In this document: positions 24,801-34,646 of the stretch, one piece after another
Layout: the number at the start of each line of letters is the position of its first letter
Numbering within the stretch: position 1 is the stretch's first letter
NCBI GenBank assembly: GCA_029194675.1
Contig: JARFXP010000001.1
Coordinates: 558,001 to 622,000 of the forward strand
Direction of reading: 5' to 3'
Origin: Nitrospira sp.
GTDB lineage: Bacteria; Nitrospirota; Nitrospiria; Nitrospirales; Nitrospiraceae
Length of the DNA stretch: 64,000 bases
Notes under the pieces: generated by a model
Database searches by the model: none
Told to the model about the DNA's origin: nothing
The model's input: only the letters and a program-made list of their open reading frames with translations
Translations under genes and position numbers: made by a program

Positions 24801-27800
24801 CAGATAGCACATTCGCATCTTCCGCGCCGATCAAGACATTGTCCAGTTCGTTGCCTGTACCATTGAGCGGCGACGGAGGCATGCGGTTCTCCTCCTCGTC
24901 TGAGATCGCCGGGGGTGAGATGAGTTCCAAATTTTCGAGATGCTCTCCCAGCACATAGGAAACGGTGCTTTTCACTGTGTCGGTTCCTTCATTCTCCAAC
25001 TCCACCGCCCCTTGCTCTTGATCGTGGACGATGTAGGTATCGTTGCCGAGCCCTCCGATTAAAAGATCGTCGGCTTCACGTGGAACGGCGTCTCGTCTAT
25101 CCAGCCCGCCGCCTAGGAATGGTATCCCACCAACAAACGAGAGGTTTCCAGCATCCTCCATCAGAATGTCATCACCCTCTCCACCGATCAAAATATCGCT
25201 GCCGGTTCCTTCGATGTAGGGTGGCCCTTCTAGCTCACGAAAGATCCCTCCAACCAACACATCGTTCCCGGCACCGCCGTCAAGGATGTTGTCACGTGTA
25301 TTACCCACGATGAGATTATCAAGTTCATTTCCGACCCCGTTGTCGGCGATGAAGTCGGTGAGGAAAAGATTCTCGACGTTGGCGGGCAAGGTGTAGTCGT
25401 ACGCACTCTGAACAGTATCAATCCCTTCGCCCGGCGCCTCGATAACCTCATAATTCCCAGGGATGCCCGAGCTTCCCAAGAGATAGGTATCATCCCCATC
25501 CAGCCCGGCGAGAGTGGCGGGAAAGGAAGCTGCGAGGACATCATCGGATGAAGTAGCTGTGAGGATATCGACGTTCGAAGATGACCAAACCAAGTTCCAT
25601 TGAGTACCATCAGCGAATCGCACGATTGCTTGCGTGGTTTCCGGCCCCACCGCGAACCAATCGGTGGAGAGCACTACGGTCAGTCGGTCCCCGCTGTCAG
25701 AAATAATAATGTCGGCAACGGAAGGAGAGCGCCACGTCATTGCAACATCGGCAGGAGCGATCTCGGCGGCCAGCTCGATGAGATCGATGTCGTTCCTGTT
25801 ATTGTCCAGCGTCACGTGATCGACACCAGCTCCTCGACCGAAGAGAACCCGATCGACACCTGTCCCGAGGATCAGTGTATCGTCCCCTGCCCCTCCATCG
25901 AAAAGATTATTGCCCCTGAAGTCGAAGAGGCTGTCGTCACCGGCCCCTCCTATCAGCCGGTCGTCACCAATGACCTGTTGTCCAGACAGCGGTTGGAACG
26001 TGAGATCTCCGTATAGGGTATCCTTACCACGCCCTCCCATTAATACATCGTTCCCGCCCGATCCGATCAACACATCATGGCCATCGCTTCCCAGAATGGT
26101 CTCACTTTCGAATGACCCTGTGACGACGTTGCCGATCAGCGCCCGTGCGCCCAGCTCGGCACTGCTCCACAGCGTGCCATCGGCAAATCGGACCTGCTTC
26201 TGATCGTATTCGGGCGAACCAAAGAACGACAGAAGCGTCAACTCGTCCGTCGTCCCGCTGATGGCCAGCTCAAGGTTGAATCCATTGCGGTAGACCTCGA
26301 CAGCTTCAGCAGCCACCGTCGAATCGAACTGAATCGTATCGATCTCACCGGCTGCCTCTGAATCGAACACCGTATCGCGACCCGAGCCCAGGCCGAAGAG
26401 ATACGTATCGGACCCACCGAATCCGAAAAGTGCATCATTCCCAGACCATCCGTCGACCACGTTGGATGCATCGTTGCCCCGTACATCGTTATCCAGCATG
26501 TTACCGATTCCATTGATGGAGATGGTTCCACTCAACGTGAGATTCTCGACATTCACGCTGAGACTGTAACTCACAGTGCTCTGCACCGTGTCTACACCTT
26601 CATTGGCCTCCTCAATGACCATGTCGCCGACATGGTCCACGACATAGGTGTCATTGCCGTCGCCACCAATCAACGTGTCGGCGCCAAGTCCGCCGTCCAA
26701 CATATTGTTCGCCCGGCCGCCGATGAGGGTGTTCGCTAAATTGTTCCCATATCCGGCCACCGATTGTTCGAATGAAGCGTAGAGGATGAGGGAGAAACTC
26801 GCAAAGTCCGGCACTCGAGGATCAAGCAGGGTGAGATTTTCGATGTTCACCGGCAGGCGATAATCGTGGCCGGCAATCACCCTATCGATGCCGCCTGTGG
26901 TGGTTTCAACAAGGATATCGTCATCGCCGTTCGGTCCGATGACATAGGTGTCGTTGCCGTCACCACCCGCCAGCACACTGATCGACCCATCGGCCTTCAG
27001 CACGTTGTCCAGTTCATTTCCCACTCCGATCAATGAAGCACTGCCGGTGAGCGAGAGGTTTTCCACGTTGGCTCCAAGCGTTGCGCTGATGCTGGTCTGC
27101 ACCGCGTCCGTTCCCTCTCCGGTCAATTCAACCACCGTATCGGCCGCGCCGACCACATAGGTATCGTTCCCCAATCCACCTGTCAGGACGTTGGCACCAC
27201 TATTGCCGATCAGCACATTGTCGAGTGCATTGCCGGTGCCATGAATAGCCGCACTCCCCGTCAATGTAAGATTCTCGACATCGGTTTCCAGGGTACGTGT
27301 GACACTGCTCTTGACCGTATCGATTCCCTCATCCGCTAGCTCCGTAACCGCATCTCCTGGATCATCCACGATATATTCGTCATCACCAAACCCGCCCGTG
27401 AGTTGATCTGCCCCGGTCCCTCCATCGAGTAGATCGTTACCGGCCAATCCGATTAGTTGGTCGTCTCCGGCTAGGCCAACCAAACGATCGTGATCACTCG
27501 TGCCAACGAGAGAATCCGGTCCCTCCGTCCCGGTAATGACCGACCGCGTGAGATTCTCAATGAAGGCCTGATCCCAAACCGTGCCATCGGCAAATTGCAC
27601 CAGCTCGATCTGAAACGGAGGGGCAAGGAAGTAGAGAGACAGGGTCAGCCGGTCGGCGCCACCACTGAGACTCAGGACAAGGTCATGGTTGTTCCGGGTA
27701 ACGACAACATCTGAGGGAGCCACCTCGGGTGCCATGCGAATCACATCCAGGCTGCCCTGAAATTCTACAATCGTGTCTTGACCTGCCCCTGGGCCAAAGA

Positions 27801-30800
27801 GATACGAGTCGTTGCCCTGCCCGCCGATCAACCGGTCAGTCCCCAACCCGCCATCGAGTGTGTCGTCGCCCAGTCCGCTCCGAACCACGTCGGCACCGTC
27901 ACCGGCAACAACCCGATCCACCGTGTTCGTGCCGGTGATCTGATCATCGCCGTCAGTTCCGGTCAGATCGAACCCCCCGGCGAGCAGTTGCTCGTATGTT
28001 AAAACACTTCCGCCACTAAAGCGGAAAGACTCCACCGTGCGTAGGCCGAGCACATTCTTTTGCTCGAACGTATCGAGTTGAATCGCATCGCCGCTCGTCC
28101 CGACTCGAATCAGCAGATCACTCTGATTGGGATGAGACTGATCGGAAGTAAGATTGAGACGGAGATCAGTTGATGTGATGCCGGTCCCGAACACAACCTC
28201 GTTGCCTGCCTCGGCTGATGCGGAATCGATGATCGTGTCGACGCCGTCGCCCAGGTTGAAGAAATAGGAATCGTTGCCTTCTCCACCTTCAAATCGGTCG
28301 TTGCCGAGCCCACCGCGGAAGCGATCGACCAGATCGGTGCCGGATAAAAAGTCGTCGAACTCGGTGCCGTCGATATCAAAGCCACGTGCCACCAGATCAG
28401 CAAAGGAGAGCACCGTACCATCCGCAAATTGAAACTGCTCGATCGTCTGCGATCCGAACACATCGAAGGCAGAGCCTGACTGAATCCCGTCTGAACCGCC
28501 TCCCACGGTAATAACGATCTGCCCAAACTGCGAGGAGAGCGAGACCGAATTGGACGTGATGCCGCTGCCGAACACGACCGTATCGGTATCAGCATCAGAA
28601 CCGGAATCAAACACAGAATCGAGCCCATCTCCTATATTGAAGCGATAGGTATCGCTCCCGTCTCCACCGAGCAATTGATCGTCCCCGACGCCGCCAATCA
28701 GTACATCATCGCCTGCCTCGCCTTCGAGCGAATCATTCCCAGCATCCCCGTTCAGTACATCGTTGCCATCGCCGCCCCGCATGACGTCGTCACCAGACCC
28801 GCCGGAGATCTGATCGAGCCCACCGTTGCCGAGCAGCACATCGCGTCCATCGCCCCCGTCGATCACGTTGCCGATCGTCCCTCCAATCAGCAGGTCGTCG
28901 CCGGCAAGCCCTCGAATCGTGCGGTAGATCTCTTGGCCATCCAGAGTGTCGAATCCGGCCGTACCCACTAGTTCCAATCCATTCGCAAGTAGCTGGGAAG
29001 ACGTCAACATGGTCCCGTTCGCAAACACGAACTGGTCAACTCCAAGGGATGCCAACTGGTTGCCGGGATCGAACCATTGAATCTCCACCGCATCACCCGC
29101 CCCCCCGGGGCGTAGGACCAGGTAATTAATGGCCGTACCGGGATCTCCCTCCTCCTCGCCGCCTCCACCAGGAATAGTGACTTGTTTGAAACTGAGACTG
29201 AGATTGGCTTGTGAAATCCCCGAGCCAAAGACCAGGCGATTGCCCTCTTCTGACGTGTCCTGGATGGTGTCGAACCCGCCGCCCTTAGCAAAGATATAAG
29301 TATCCTGCCCCGCTTCACCAAACAGCGTGTCGTTGCCGGCGGCACCCATCAATACGTCGTTTCCAGCCCCTGCATTGACCACATCGTTGCCGGCCCCTCC
29401 AAAAATTCGTTCTCCTTGTGACGTGCCGGTGAGCTGATCATTGCCGAGACCTCCCGAAATGCTCAACCCGTTTGCGGCGAGCTGACTGTAGGTGAGGATG
29501 GACCCATCAGAAAATTCAACTGAGTCGATCGGATGGGCCCCATTCAGGTTATTGGTGCCAAAGTTCTGGATCTGAACCGCATCTTCTCCGTTACCGGTGC
29601 GAATCACGAGAGAATCGTTCGGACCCACAGCCGCTATAATGGCATTTGAGCTGATTCCCGCTCCGAACACGAGCCGGTTCCCCTCTCCAGCGGCTTCTTC
29701 GATAACATCAAACCCGTCGCCTAAATCATAGAGATACGTATCTTGCCCGCCTCCACCTACCAGCGTATCGTTTCCACTACCCCCAGCAAGAGTATCGTTT
29801 CCTCCACTTCCTCCGATCTGACCATCCGCGTCACCGACGAGGATATCGTCACCCGCGCCTCCGTCGATCAGATCATCGCCGTCGTCTCCCCTCAGCCCAT
29901 CATTGCCATCGCCACCGAATATCTGATCGTTGTCCTCTTCACCGAAGATTCTGTCGTCGCCAGCATCACCAGCGAGGACATCATCACCCAATCCGCCTTG
30001 GAGTTCGTCGTTCCCTTCTCCGCCAAAGATCGTGTCTGCATCGGCTCCGCCACTCACAAGATCATCGCCTTCGCCGCCGTCCAGTTCATCCAAGCCATCG
30101 CCGCCGATCAGCACATCGCTTCCTTCATCACCGAATACGACGTCGTTACCGCTTTCCCCATCGAACTGATCGTCTCCCTTTCCCGCAACGATCTCATCGT
30201 CTCCTGTGCCTCCAAACCCTACGTCATTCCCCTCGCCACCGACCAAACTATCATTCCCCACCCCGCCATATAGTGCATCGACGCCGGCACCGCCGAGCAA
30301 GGTATCATCACCACCACGGGCAAACAGGACATCATCCCCGTCGCCCCCTTCCAGCCAATCATCCCCTTCCTGAGATGGATCAATACCGTCATCATCCCCA
30401 GACAACAGATCATTCCCCGATCCGCCCAGTAACACATCATCCCCGGCATTCCCATCCAATTGATCATTGCCGGCACCGCCGGTCAGAAAGTCATTGCCGG
30501 GCGTGGTAGGATAAATCAAATTCAGACCTTGCTCCGTGTCTCCAATGAGGACGTCATCCCCCTCACCGCCGTCCAGGAAGTCGTCTCCGCTATCGCCGCT
30601 AAGCGCATCGTTGCCCGCGCCTCCTTCCAGCACATCGTCGCCCGGGTGAAGAACACCCGTGGCATATTGGGTCACATAGCTTCCGTCAGGGTTCCGCTGA
30701 ACAATCTTGCCAGTTGTATAGACATCCCCCCAAAGCACATCATTGCCGGCCCCTCCAAGCAGTCGATCGGCATTTCCACCACCCCCTAAGAGATCATTCC

Positions 30801-33177
30801 CGTTTCCGCCATCAAGATAATCTCTCCCATCACGGGCTCCCCGAGGGTCAGGGATTGGATACGTCCAAGGAGTTTCCGGCTCGTCATCAAGAAAGTAATC
30901 TCCGTGCAACGTGTCGTTATCGTCTCCACCATAAAGAGCATCGTGACCTCTTCCTCCAACTAAGTAGTCGTTTCCTCCATTTCCGACAAACACGTCGTCC
31001 CCATGGGCCAGATGATCAAATATAACTGCATCGCGACCTTCTCCCCCGGTCAGATGTTGATGATACGCCCCAGTAATTTCGATCGTGCCATCAGGAGATC
31101 CAGCCAGAAAGAGTCCGGCAACACCCATCGCAACTCCATCCGTCACCCCTTCCCAATTTTCTTCATATATCTGGTAGCGGGTATCCGTATTGCCTGCGAA
31201 GGGCTTCATGCTCACCACGCTTTCAATCTGCGTCGTATGTGTCGCATCACCATTGGTATCCACCAGTGTGGCGGAGAGTGTAACGGTGGCGTCGGCTGAC
31301 ACCTCGTCGCTCGCGACTAGGGTAAATAGGATTTGATCGGCACCCTCCGGCACGATCACTTGAAATCTCCCATCGGCTCCGATGGTCTGTGCGCCGTCGT
31401 CCGTCGCAACACTGAGTTGGTCGGCCTGTGAGCCCTGCAATCGTACTACGACTCGTTGCCCGCCCGTTCCCGCTGCAAAAGGTAACGACAGACGGAACAC
31501 TTCTCCAAGGTTTTCCTCGACCGTGGCATTCGATGCCCCGCCCGGCACAAAACCAGGCGTATGAAACGGATTCGGCCCCACTCCTGTCTGGATCACCACC
31601 GTTTGGCCGGCCTGCTGGACAATGGCTTGAGCCTCTTCAAGCGCGGTCCGAAGCGCGGAATCCAGTCTCGGATCACTTAGCGCCTGCGCATACGCGTTGG
31701 TGAACGGATTGAGCTCCGCAAAGCTGAGCGAGCGACCGAGATCAAAGAGGGTGTCTGGCACATCGTGAAGCAAATCCAGCACGGCATTGCCTATGCCTTG
31801 GGCTGTGTCATGAAGGAAGATTCCCAGGACCGTTGTCGTGTTGGTCAGGAAATCCGTAGCGGCACCCGCTAAAGCGCCAGCTTCTTGGTAGATTCCCGAT
31901 GCTAACCGAGCACTAAAGTCTGCTGCATTCTGTCCTGCTGCGTTCGCTTGTGCTCGCAAATAGTTCATGCTATTGGTCAGCCAATCGGCATCACTGAGCA
32001 AATGTGTCGTGAGCTGTGCGTAATCAATGATGAGACCGCTTAAGGCTTGACCCAGCGCGGAGCCGACCAAGCCGATTCCTGACGTGGCCGCTAGATACAC
32101 AGACATGCGAAGAGTGGCTTGCCCGGTCGGTAAGTTGTTGAGCGAGGCGAAGTTTTCTCCCAGGATCCGACTGAGAACTGCTTTGACCTCACCCAACTGT
32201 TCCGCCGCCCCCTGTAGGCCTTCATAGACGCCGGCGGCAAAAATCAGCCCTGCACCGCCAAGCGCCACAGCCCCACCGGAAACCGGCAGAATGGACCGCA
32301 CCGTGTTCCAATTCACATGGGCATACTGCGGGAACATGGCGTCCATCACTTGATCGATCTCATTGGTTGGAGCAAGTTGCAGCACGAGCAACAATGCCCC
32401 CGTTGTCCGAAGCGCGGCCTCGAATTCGTTATAGGTCCCGTCGTTGAACAGGTTGCCTAGCGCAGCGCCAAGCTGCTGCCCTGTGGAGACATGCAAGTAA
32501 TTCGGCGTGGCAAACGGCAGAACTGTGAGCTGATACCCAGCGTTGGTCGGGTTCAAGAAAGAGGTTTCTAGGCGGTGGGCTGCGATGAAATCGGGAGTGG
32601 AAAAATCAATCACGCGCACATTGCCGCCGACGTGGCCTTCACCAAGGCGGCTGACCATGTCACCAGCGGCACGGAAGTGGTTCACCTCAATGCCAGCCAA
32701 ACGCGCGCTATCGTAGCCCTGGCCAGGAGCAAGATTTTGCACAATGCCTTGCACACCACCAAAGGCGTTAAATGTGGTTAAAGTAAGTGGGGCGTGATTT
32801 GTTTCGTTGGAGTAATCATATGCCGCATACTGTGCGAGAGCTCCTCCAAGGCTATGGCCAGTGAAGTCTACTTGATTAAGATTCCCGTTAGACCTTAGCT
32901 CAGCCAAAAAATCAAATAGAGGACCTTTGTTTGCGGCCCACTGAGGCCACCCCAAATTGAGATCCGAATACGCGTCCTGAAAACTCGGTTGCGTTCCGGT
33001 AAATGCAACAATGCATTTGTTCGTGTCAAGGTTTCGGTAAACGAGAGCGAGAAAGCCTGTCCCGGCGTCGGGGAACGCTCGCAAAAATTGATAACCACTG
33101 CCAGGACTAGGTCCAGCAGGCTGATAGGCCAGACTGCTTGCGGCTAAGAACGTCTGCGCTTGAGTCTCGGAGATCAT
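21808..33177 (-). CDS. Giant RTX protein with N-terminal class 3 lipase domain
   Basis: 3789 residues. Residues 1-240 are a class 3 lipase: nucleophile Ser109 in FTGHSLGGALAQ, likely Asp173 (AAGDMVSRL) and a His at 201 or 229. A helical linker (about 300-560) and a beta-rich domain follow. From about 700 to 3680 there are long blocks of calcium-binding nonapeptides (GGxGxDxLx), mixed with about ten VENLTLTG-type repeats. A dystroglycan/cadherin-like domain lies near 3190-3300 (NHAPTVTVPVADQ). The C-terminus is the non-repetitive tail typical of type I secretion substrates. It should be exported and fold on binding calcium. No ABC exporter or HlyD gene is in the window. AAGGAG precedes the ATG, which overlaps the upstream stop by 4 nt. 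Confidence 0.93.
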   Translation of the reverse strand: MISETQAQTFLAASSLAYQPAGPSPGSGYQFLRAFPDAGTGFLALVYRNLDTNKCIVAFTGTQPSFQDAYSDLNLGWPQWAANKGPLFDFLAELRSNGNLNQVDFTGHSLGGALAQYAAYDYSNETNHAPLTLTTFNAFGGVQGIVQNLAPGQGYDSARLAGIEVNHFRAAGDMVSRLGEGHVGGNVRVIDFSTPDFIAAHRLETSFLNPTNAGYQLTVLPFATPNYLHVSTGQQLGAALGNLFNDGTYNEFEAALRTTGALLLVLQLAPTNEIDQVMDAMFPQYAHVNWNTVRSILPVSGGAVALGGAGLIFAAGVYEGLQGAAEQLGEVKAVLSRILGENFASLNNLPTGQATLRMSVYLAATSGIGLVGSALGQALSGLIIDYAQLTTHLLSDADWLTNSMNYLRAQANAAGQNAADFSARLASGIYQEAGALAGAATDFLTNTTTVLGIFLHDTAQGIGNAVLDLLHDVPDTLFDLGRSLSFAELNPFTNAYAQALSDPRLDSALRTALEEAQAIVQQAGQTVVIQTGVGPNPFHTPGFVPGGASNATVEENLGEVFRLSLPFAAGTGGQRVVVRLQGSQADQLSVATDDGAQTIGADGRFQVIVPEGADQILFTLVASDEVSADATVTLSATLVDTNGDATHTTQIESVVSMKPFAGNTDTRYQIYEENWEGVTDGVAMGVAGLFLAGSPDGTIEITGAYHQHLTGGEGRDAVIFDHLAHGDDVFVGNGGNDYLVGGRGHDALYGGDDNDTLHGDYFLDDEPETPWTYPIPDPRGARDGRDYLDGGNGNDLLGGGGNADRLLGGAGNDVLWGDVYTTGKIVQRNPDGSYVTQYATGVLHPGDDVLEGGAGNDALSGDSGDDFLDGGEGDDVLIGDTEQGLNLIYPTTPGNDFLTGGAGNDQLDGNAGDDVLLGGSGNDLLSGDDDGIDPSQEGDDWLEGGDGDDVLFARGGDDTLLGGAGVDALYGGVGNDSLVGGEGNDVGFGGTGDDEIVAGKGDDQFDGESGNDVVFGDEGSDVLIGGDGLDELDGGEGDDLVSGGADADTIFGGEGNDELQGGLGDDVLAGDAGDDRIFGEEDNDQIFGGDGNDGLRGDDGDDLIDGGAGDDILVGDADGQIGGSGGNDTLAGGSGNDTLVGGGGQDTYLYDLGDGFDVIEEAAGEGNRLVFGAGISSNAIIAAVGPNDSLVIRTGNGEDAVQIQNFGTNNLNGAHPIDSVEFSDGSILTYSQLAANGLSISGGLGNDQLTGTSQGERIFGGAGNDVVNAGAGNDVLMGAAGNDTLFGEAGQDTYIFAKGGGFDTIQDTSEEGNRLVFGSGISQANLSLSFKQVTIPGGGGEEEGDPGTAINYLVLRPGGAGDAVEIQWFDPGNQLASLGVDQFVFANGTMLTSSQLLANGLELVGTAGFDTLDGQEIYRTIRGLAGDDLLIGGTIGNVIDGGDGRDVLLGNGGLDQISGGSGDDVMRGGDGNDVLNGDAGNDSLEGEAGDDVLIGGVGDDQLLGGDGSDTYRFNIGDGLDSVFDSGSDADTDTVVFGSGITSNSVSLSSQFGQIVITVGGGSDGIQSGSAFDVFGSQTIEQFQFADGTVLSFADLVARGFDIDGTEFDDFLSGTDLVDRFRGGLGNDRFEGGEGNDSYFFNLGDGVDTIIDSASAEAGNEVVFGTGITSTDLRLNLTSDQSHPNQSDLLIRVGTSGDAIQLDTFEQKNVLGLRTVESFRFSGGSVLTYEQLLAGGFDLTGTDGDDQITGTNTVDRVVAGDGADVVRSGLGDDTLDGGLGTDRLIGGQGNDSYLFGPGAGQDTIVEFQGSLDVIRMAPEVAPSDVVVTRNNHDLVLSLSGGADRLTLSLYFLAPPFQIELVQFADGTVWDQAFIENLTRSVITGTEGPDSLVGTSDHDRLVGLAGDDQLIGLAGNDLLDGGTGADQLTGGFGDDEYIVDDPGDAVTELADEGIDTVKSSVTRTLETDVENLTLTGSAAIHGTGNALDNVLIGNSGANVLTGGLGNDTYVVGAADTVVELTGEGTDAVQTSISATLGANVENLSLTGSASLIGVGNELDNVLKADGSISVLAGGDGNDTYVIGPNGDDDILVETTTGGIDRVIAGHDYRLPVNIENLTLLDPRVPDFASFSLILYASFEQSVAGYGNNLANTLIGGRANNMLDGGLGADTLIGGDGNDTYVVDHVGDMVIEEANEGVDTVQSTVSYSLSVNVENLTLSGTISINGIGNMLDNDVRGNDASNVVDGWSGNDALFGFGGSDTYLFGLGSGRDTVFDSEAAGEIDTIQFDSTVAAEAVEVYRNGFNLELAISGTTDELTLLSFFGSPEYDQKQVRFADGTLWSSAELGARALIGNVVTGSFESETILGSDGHDVLIGSGGNDVLMGGRGKDTLYGDLTFQPLSGQQVIGDDRLIGGAGDDSLFDFRGNNLFDGGAGDDTLILGTGVDRVLFGRGAGVDHVTLDNNRNDIDLIELAAEIAPADVAMTWRSPSVADIIISDSGDRLTVVLSTDWFAVGPETTQAIVRFADGTQWNLVWSSSNVDILTATSSDDVLAASFPATLAGLDGDDTYLLGSSGIPGNYEVIEAPGEGIDTVQSAYDYTLPANVENLFLTDFIADNGVGNELDNLIVGNTRDNILDGGAGNDVLVGGIFRELEGPPYIEGTGSDILIGGEGDDILMEDAGNLSFVGGIPFLGGGLDRRDAVPREADDLLIGGLGNDTYIVHDQEQGAVELENEGTDTVKSTVSYVLGEHLENLELISPPAISDEEENRMPPSPLNGTGNELDNVLIGAEDANVLSGLTGHDTLVGGLGNDMLRGGAGHDTYLFNLGDGIDTIEDVAAVGEGNRIQFGVGISRNDLTVAHDEVARTLTIQVGTGGTDRLVLNGFDLTGVNGTSVVETLAFSDGSTASLAGFFGPTITEGNDTITTGTGDDVIDALGGNDIVDTGAGDDTIAGGTGDDTLTGGPGDDTYVYNPGDGVDTINDTSLPSGTNTLEFGAGIDPTDLSLDLGSLLMRIGTGGDALHLSYFDPNNVLGPRTIETFRFVDGTVLSYDELVQRGFDLTGTDGNDSITGTNVVDRITGLAGDDLLIGGRGNDSLTGGLGSDTYIFNIGDGSDTVDDTALLGAGNRIRFGAGISQNDLIFMQDEAARTLTIYVGIDGTDRLVLADFDPRGTNGSLVVSALEFADGNVMNLIDLYPPNHAPTVTVPVADQTAAEDSPFVFTVPSTTFTDPDQIHGDELSYEATLATGSPLPAWLGFDPITRTFSGTPGAGDAGVLQLAVTATDQGHLSTTEFFTLSISGPLPQTLVGTLENDVLTSGRSDDTLRGLAGSDQLNGGQGDDLLDGGAGNDTMYGGHGNDTYVVDATGDVVSELVDEGTDTVQTSLLTYTVGPNVENLILTGTGPSMGTGNTLSNQLAGNSEANLLDGKAGADTMVGGAGNDLYIVDQAGDVVTEAANEGVDTVASSVTYGLGVNVEHLVLTGSAAINGIGNDLDNRLTGNSAANVLTGLLGNDTYVIGVDDTVIEEVNSGTDTVVSSITHTLADNVENLTLVGFTAISGTGNERANVLNGLLSLAGNTLTGGGGNDTYIIGSGDTVVEVADGGTDEVQTGLTHTLGANVENLTLTGISAVNGTGNSLNNMLTGNGANNVLNGGNGNDILSGELGNDVLIGGTGNDTFLFSRGEGQDVVRDNSGPADQILYDTGINPLDLVISRQANDLRLAIHGSTDTVTIQNWYTSTANRTETIQTGNGEILLSTQVDQLIQAMAGFTRQTGLTWDQAIDQQPLDVQAVLAASWQ

Positions 33178-34241
33178 GGTTGGGCTCCTTTTGAGCAGAG
33201 ATCAATCATTTTGAGCGTTCGACGATTCTTGTCGGTGGGGCGGCGATCAGATTCAAGATTGGGCGCGTGAGAGAAAGCAATCTTGCACCCATCTGGCGAA
33301 ATACCGACTCGAATAGCGAATCCTGTGATGATTTTTTGCGTGTCTCCGTTCTCTTGAACAAGATAGACTCCCTGAGCGCCAGGGTCGTTGTAAGACTTAA
33401 ACCCACCATGGTATGTGATGGTCATCCCTTTCCTCGTTGGATCAAAGCGAACACCGCCTCCTGCATTCCACGCTCCTGATGGAATCTTTATCTCGGTGAC
33501 ATTACCGTCAGGCGTTAAAAACCAAACTGGATGTGGCCTATTCTTTGGCCAAAGATTGGTAACACCCCCTGTGGCAGGATCAAAGAACCACCCATACAAG
33601 AAGTACGCACCTTTGAAATCAACATAGTCGATGCGCTCCACCTGACGTACACCAAACGGTAAGGCCAATCCCTCCGAGTCTCCTTTTTTGAAAAACACGA
33701 CTGGCGAATTCATGCGAGGAGAGGCATGCTTATCCCCCAGATCTAGGTATCCATGTCCCTCAATCAGGTACCGACCACTGTGACCACGCTCATGACTAGC
33801 ATTCGTTTTCACTGCTCTACAATTCAAGGGATCTGGTAAGTCATTAGTGTTTTGCTGATACGGTTGCTCTTTCCCCAACGGCCCACGAAAGAATCTATAC
33901 TTCCAGGGGCCGCCGGCTGGGTTATCTATCTTTTGTCCCAACAACACGATGCCGTTCCGATAACATAGGGATGAGATATTGTGTTTCTGCACGACCACAG
34001 AATTCTTCATTGTGTCCCATACCACAACCGCCTCATGTTCTTTTGAGACAGGCTTCCCCTGCTCGCTGCCCAAAAACAGCACCCGCTCATTGTCGAGCCA
34101 ATACACATCCCCAGGGAAGCTGTTCGTTGCCCATACGCCTGAATCAACGATTGGATACGGCGGTGCTGAATCTCCCCAGGCCGCCCGATGCGGGCTTACG
34201 GTCATCACGAGAAATGTCAGAATCAGCCACAATCGCTGCAT
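33174..34241 (-). CDS. Secreted protein of unknown function, coupled to the RTX gene
   Basis: 355 residues. A clear signal peptide (MQRLWLILTFLVMTVSPHRA, cleavage near AAWG) is followed by a beta-rich protein with repeated segments such as DVYWLDNERVLFLG and GVYLVQENGDTQ that look like propeller blades. No enzymatic motif is visible. Its stop overlaps the RTX start (ATGA), so the two are translated together; it may be a periplasmic or surface partner of the RTX lipase. The start ATG 34241 has GAGAGG seven bases ahead; the frame opens at 34322. Confidence 0.72.
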   Translation of the reverse strand: MQRLWLILTFLVMTVSPHRAAWGDSAPPYPIVDSGVWATNSFPGDVYWLDNERVLFLGSEQGKPVSKEHEAVVVWDTMKNSVVVQKHNISSLCYRNGIVLLGQKIDNPAGGPWKYRFFRGPLGKEQPYQQNTNDLPDPLNCRAVKTNASHERGHSGRYLIEGHGYLDLGDKHASPRMNSPVVFFKKGDSEGLALPFGVRQVERIDYVDFKGAYFLYGWFFDPATGGVTNLWPKNRPHPVWFLTPDGNVTEIKIPSGAWNAGGGVRFDPTRKGMTITYHGGFKSYNDPGAQGVYLVQENGDTQKIITGFAIRVGISPDGCKIAFSHAPNLESDRRPTDKNRRTLKMIDLCSKGAQP

Positions 34242-34322
34242 GATCAGACCTCTCAAGTCTTCTTGCTTGTTGCCGTGAGTTTCCTCATTGCGCTCCACAT
34301 GACTCGCCTGTTCTTCTACCAT

Positions 34323-34646
34323 TCAATCTTTTGTCTTTGGTTTCCTTGCGTCGCGCAACCCCACCAGCACCTGCTGAATCTGCTGCTGCAGTCGAGTCAG
34401 AGCACCAAGGTCCATCGCGACGCGGGTGACGAGATGGCCGTCCAAGCCTTTCGGGGCCGCTTGACCATTCTTCGCAGCTTTTGCAATCGCAGCAAGCAGC
34501 GCCGGCTCGATGAAGCCGAAATCCAGATAGGCAATGCCCTGCGCAACGCCGACGTTGGTGTAATTCGCTGCACGTGGGTGAGCGGAGGGCTCGGAGGGTT
34601 TCAATCGTACATTCAACGCAATAGTGGTGTCTTTAGATTCGCCCAT
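34323..34646 (-). CDS. Small DUF3467-like protein
   Basis: 107 residues. The pattern ANYTNVGVAQGIAYLDFGF followed by VTRVAMDLGALTRLQQQIQQ is like the small DUF3467 family, whose role is unknown. It has no signal peptide. AAAGGAG lies nine bases before ATG 34646. It is the first gene of the leftward RTX operon; 81 bases separate it from the secreted protein's start. The family assignment is by eye only. Confidence 0.55.
   Translation of the reverse strand: MGESKDTTIALNVRLKPSEPSAHPRAANYTNVGVAQGIAYLDFGFIEPALLAAIAKAAKNGQAAPKGLDGHLVTRVAMDLGALTRLQQQIQQVLVGLRDARKPKTKD

Noticed and set aside
22000-31000. Repeated DNA that might be read as a CRISPR or tandem array
   Set aside because: The repeats are the coding of RTX nonapeptides in one open frame; there are no unique spacers and no palindromic repeat units.
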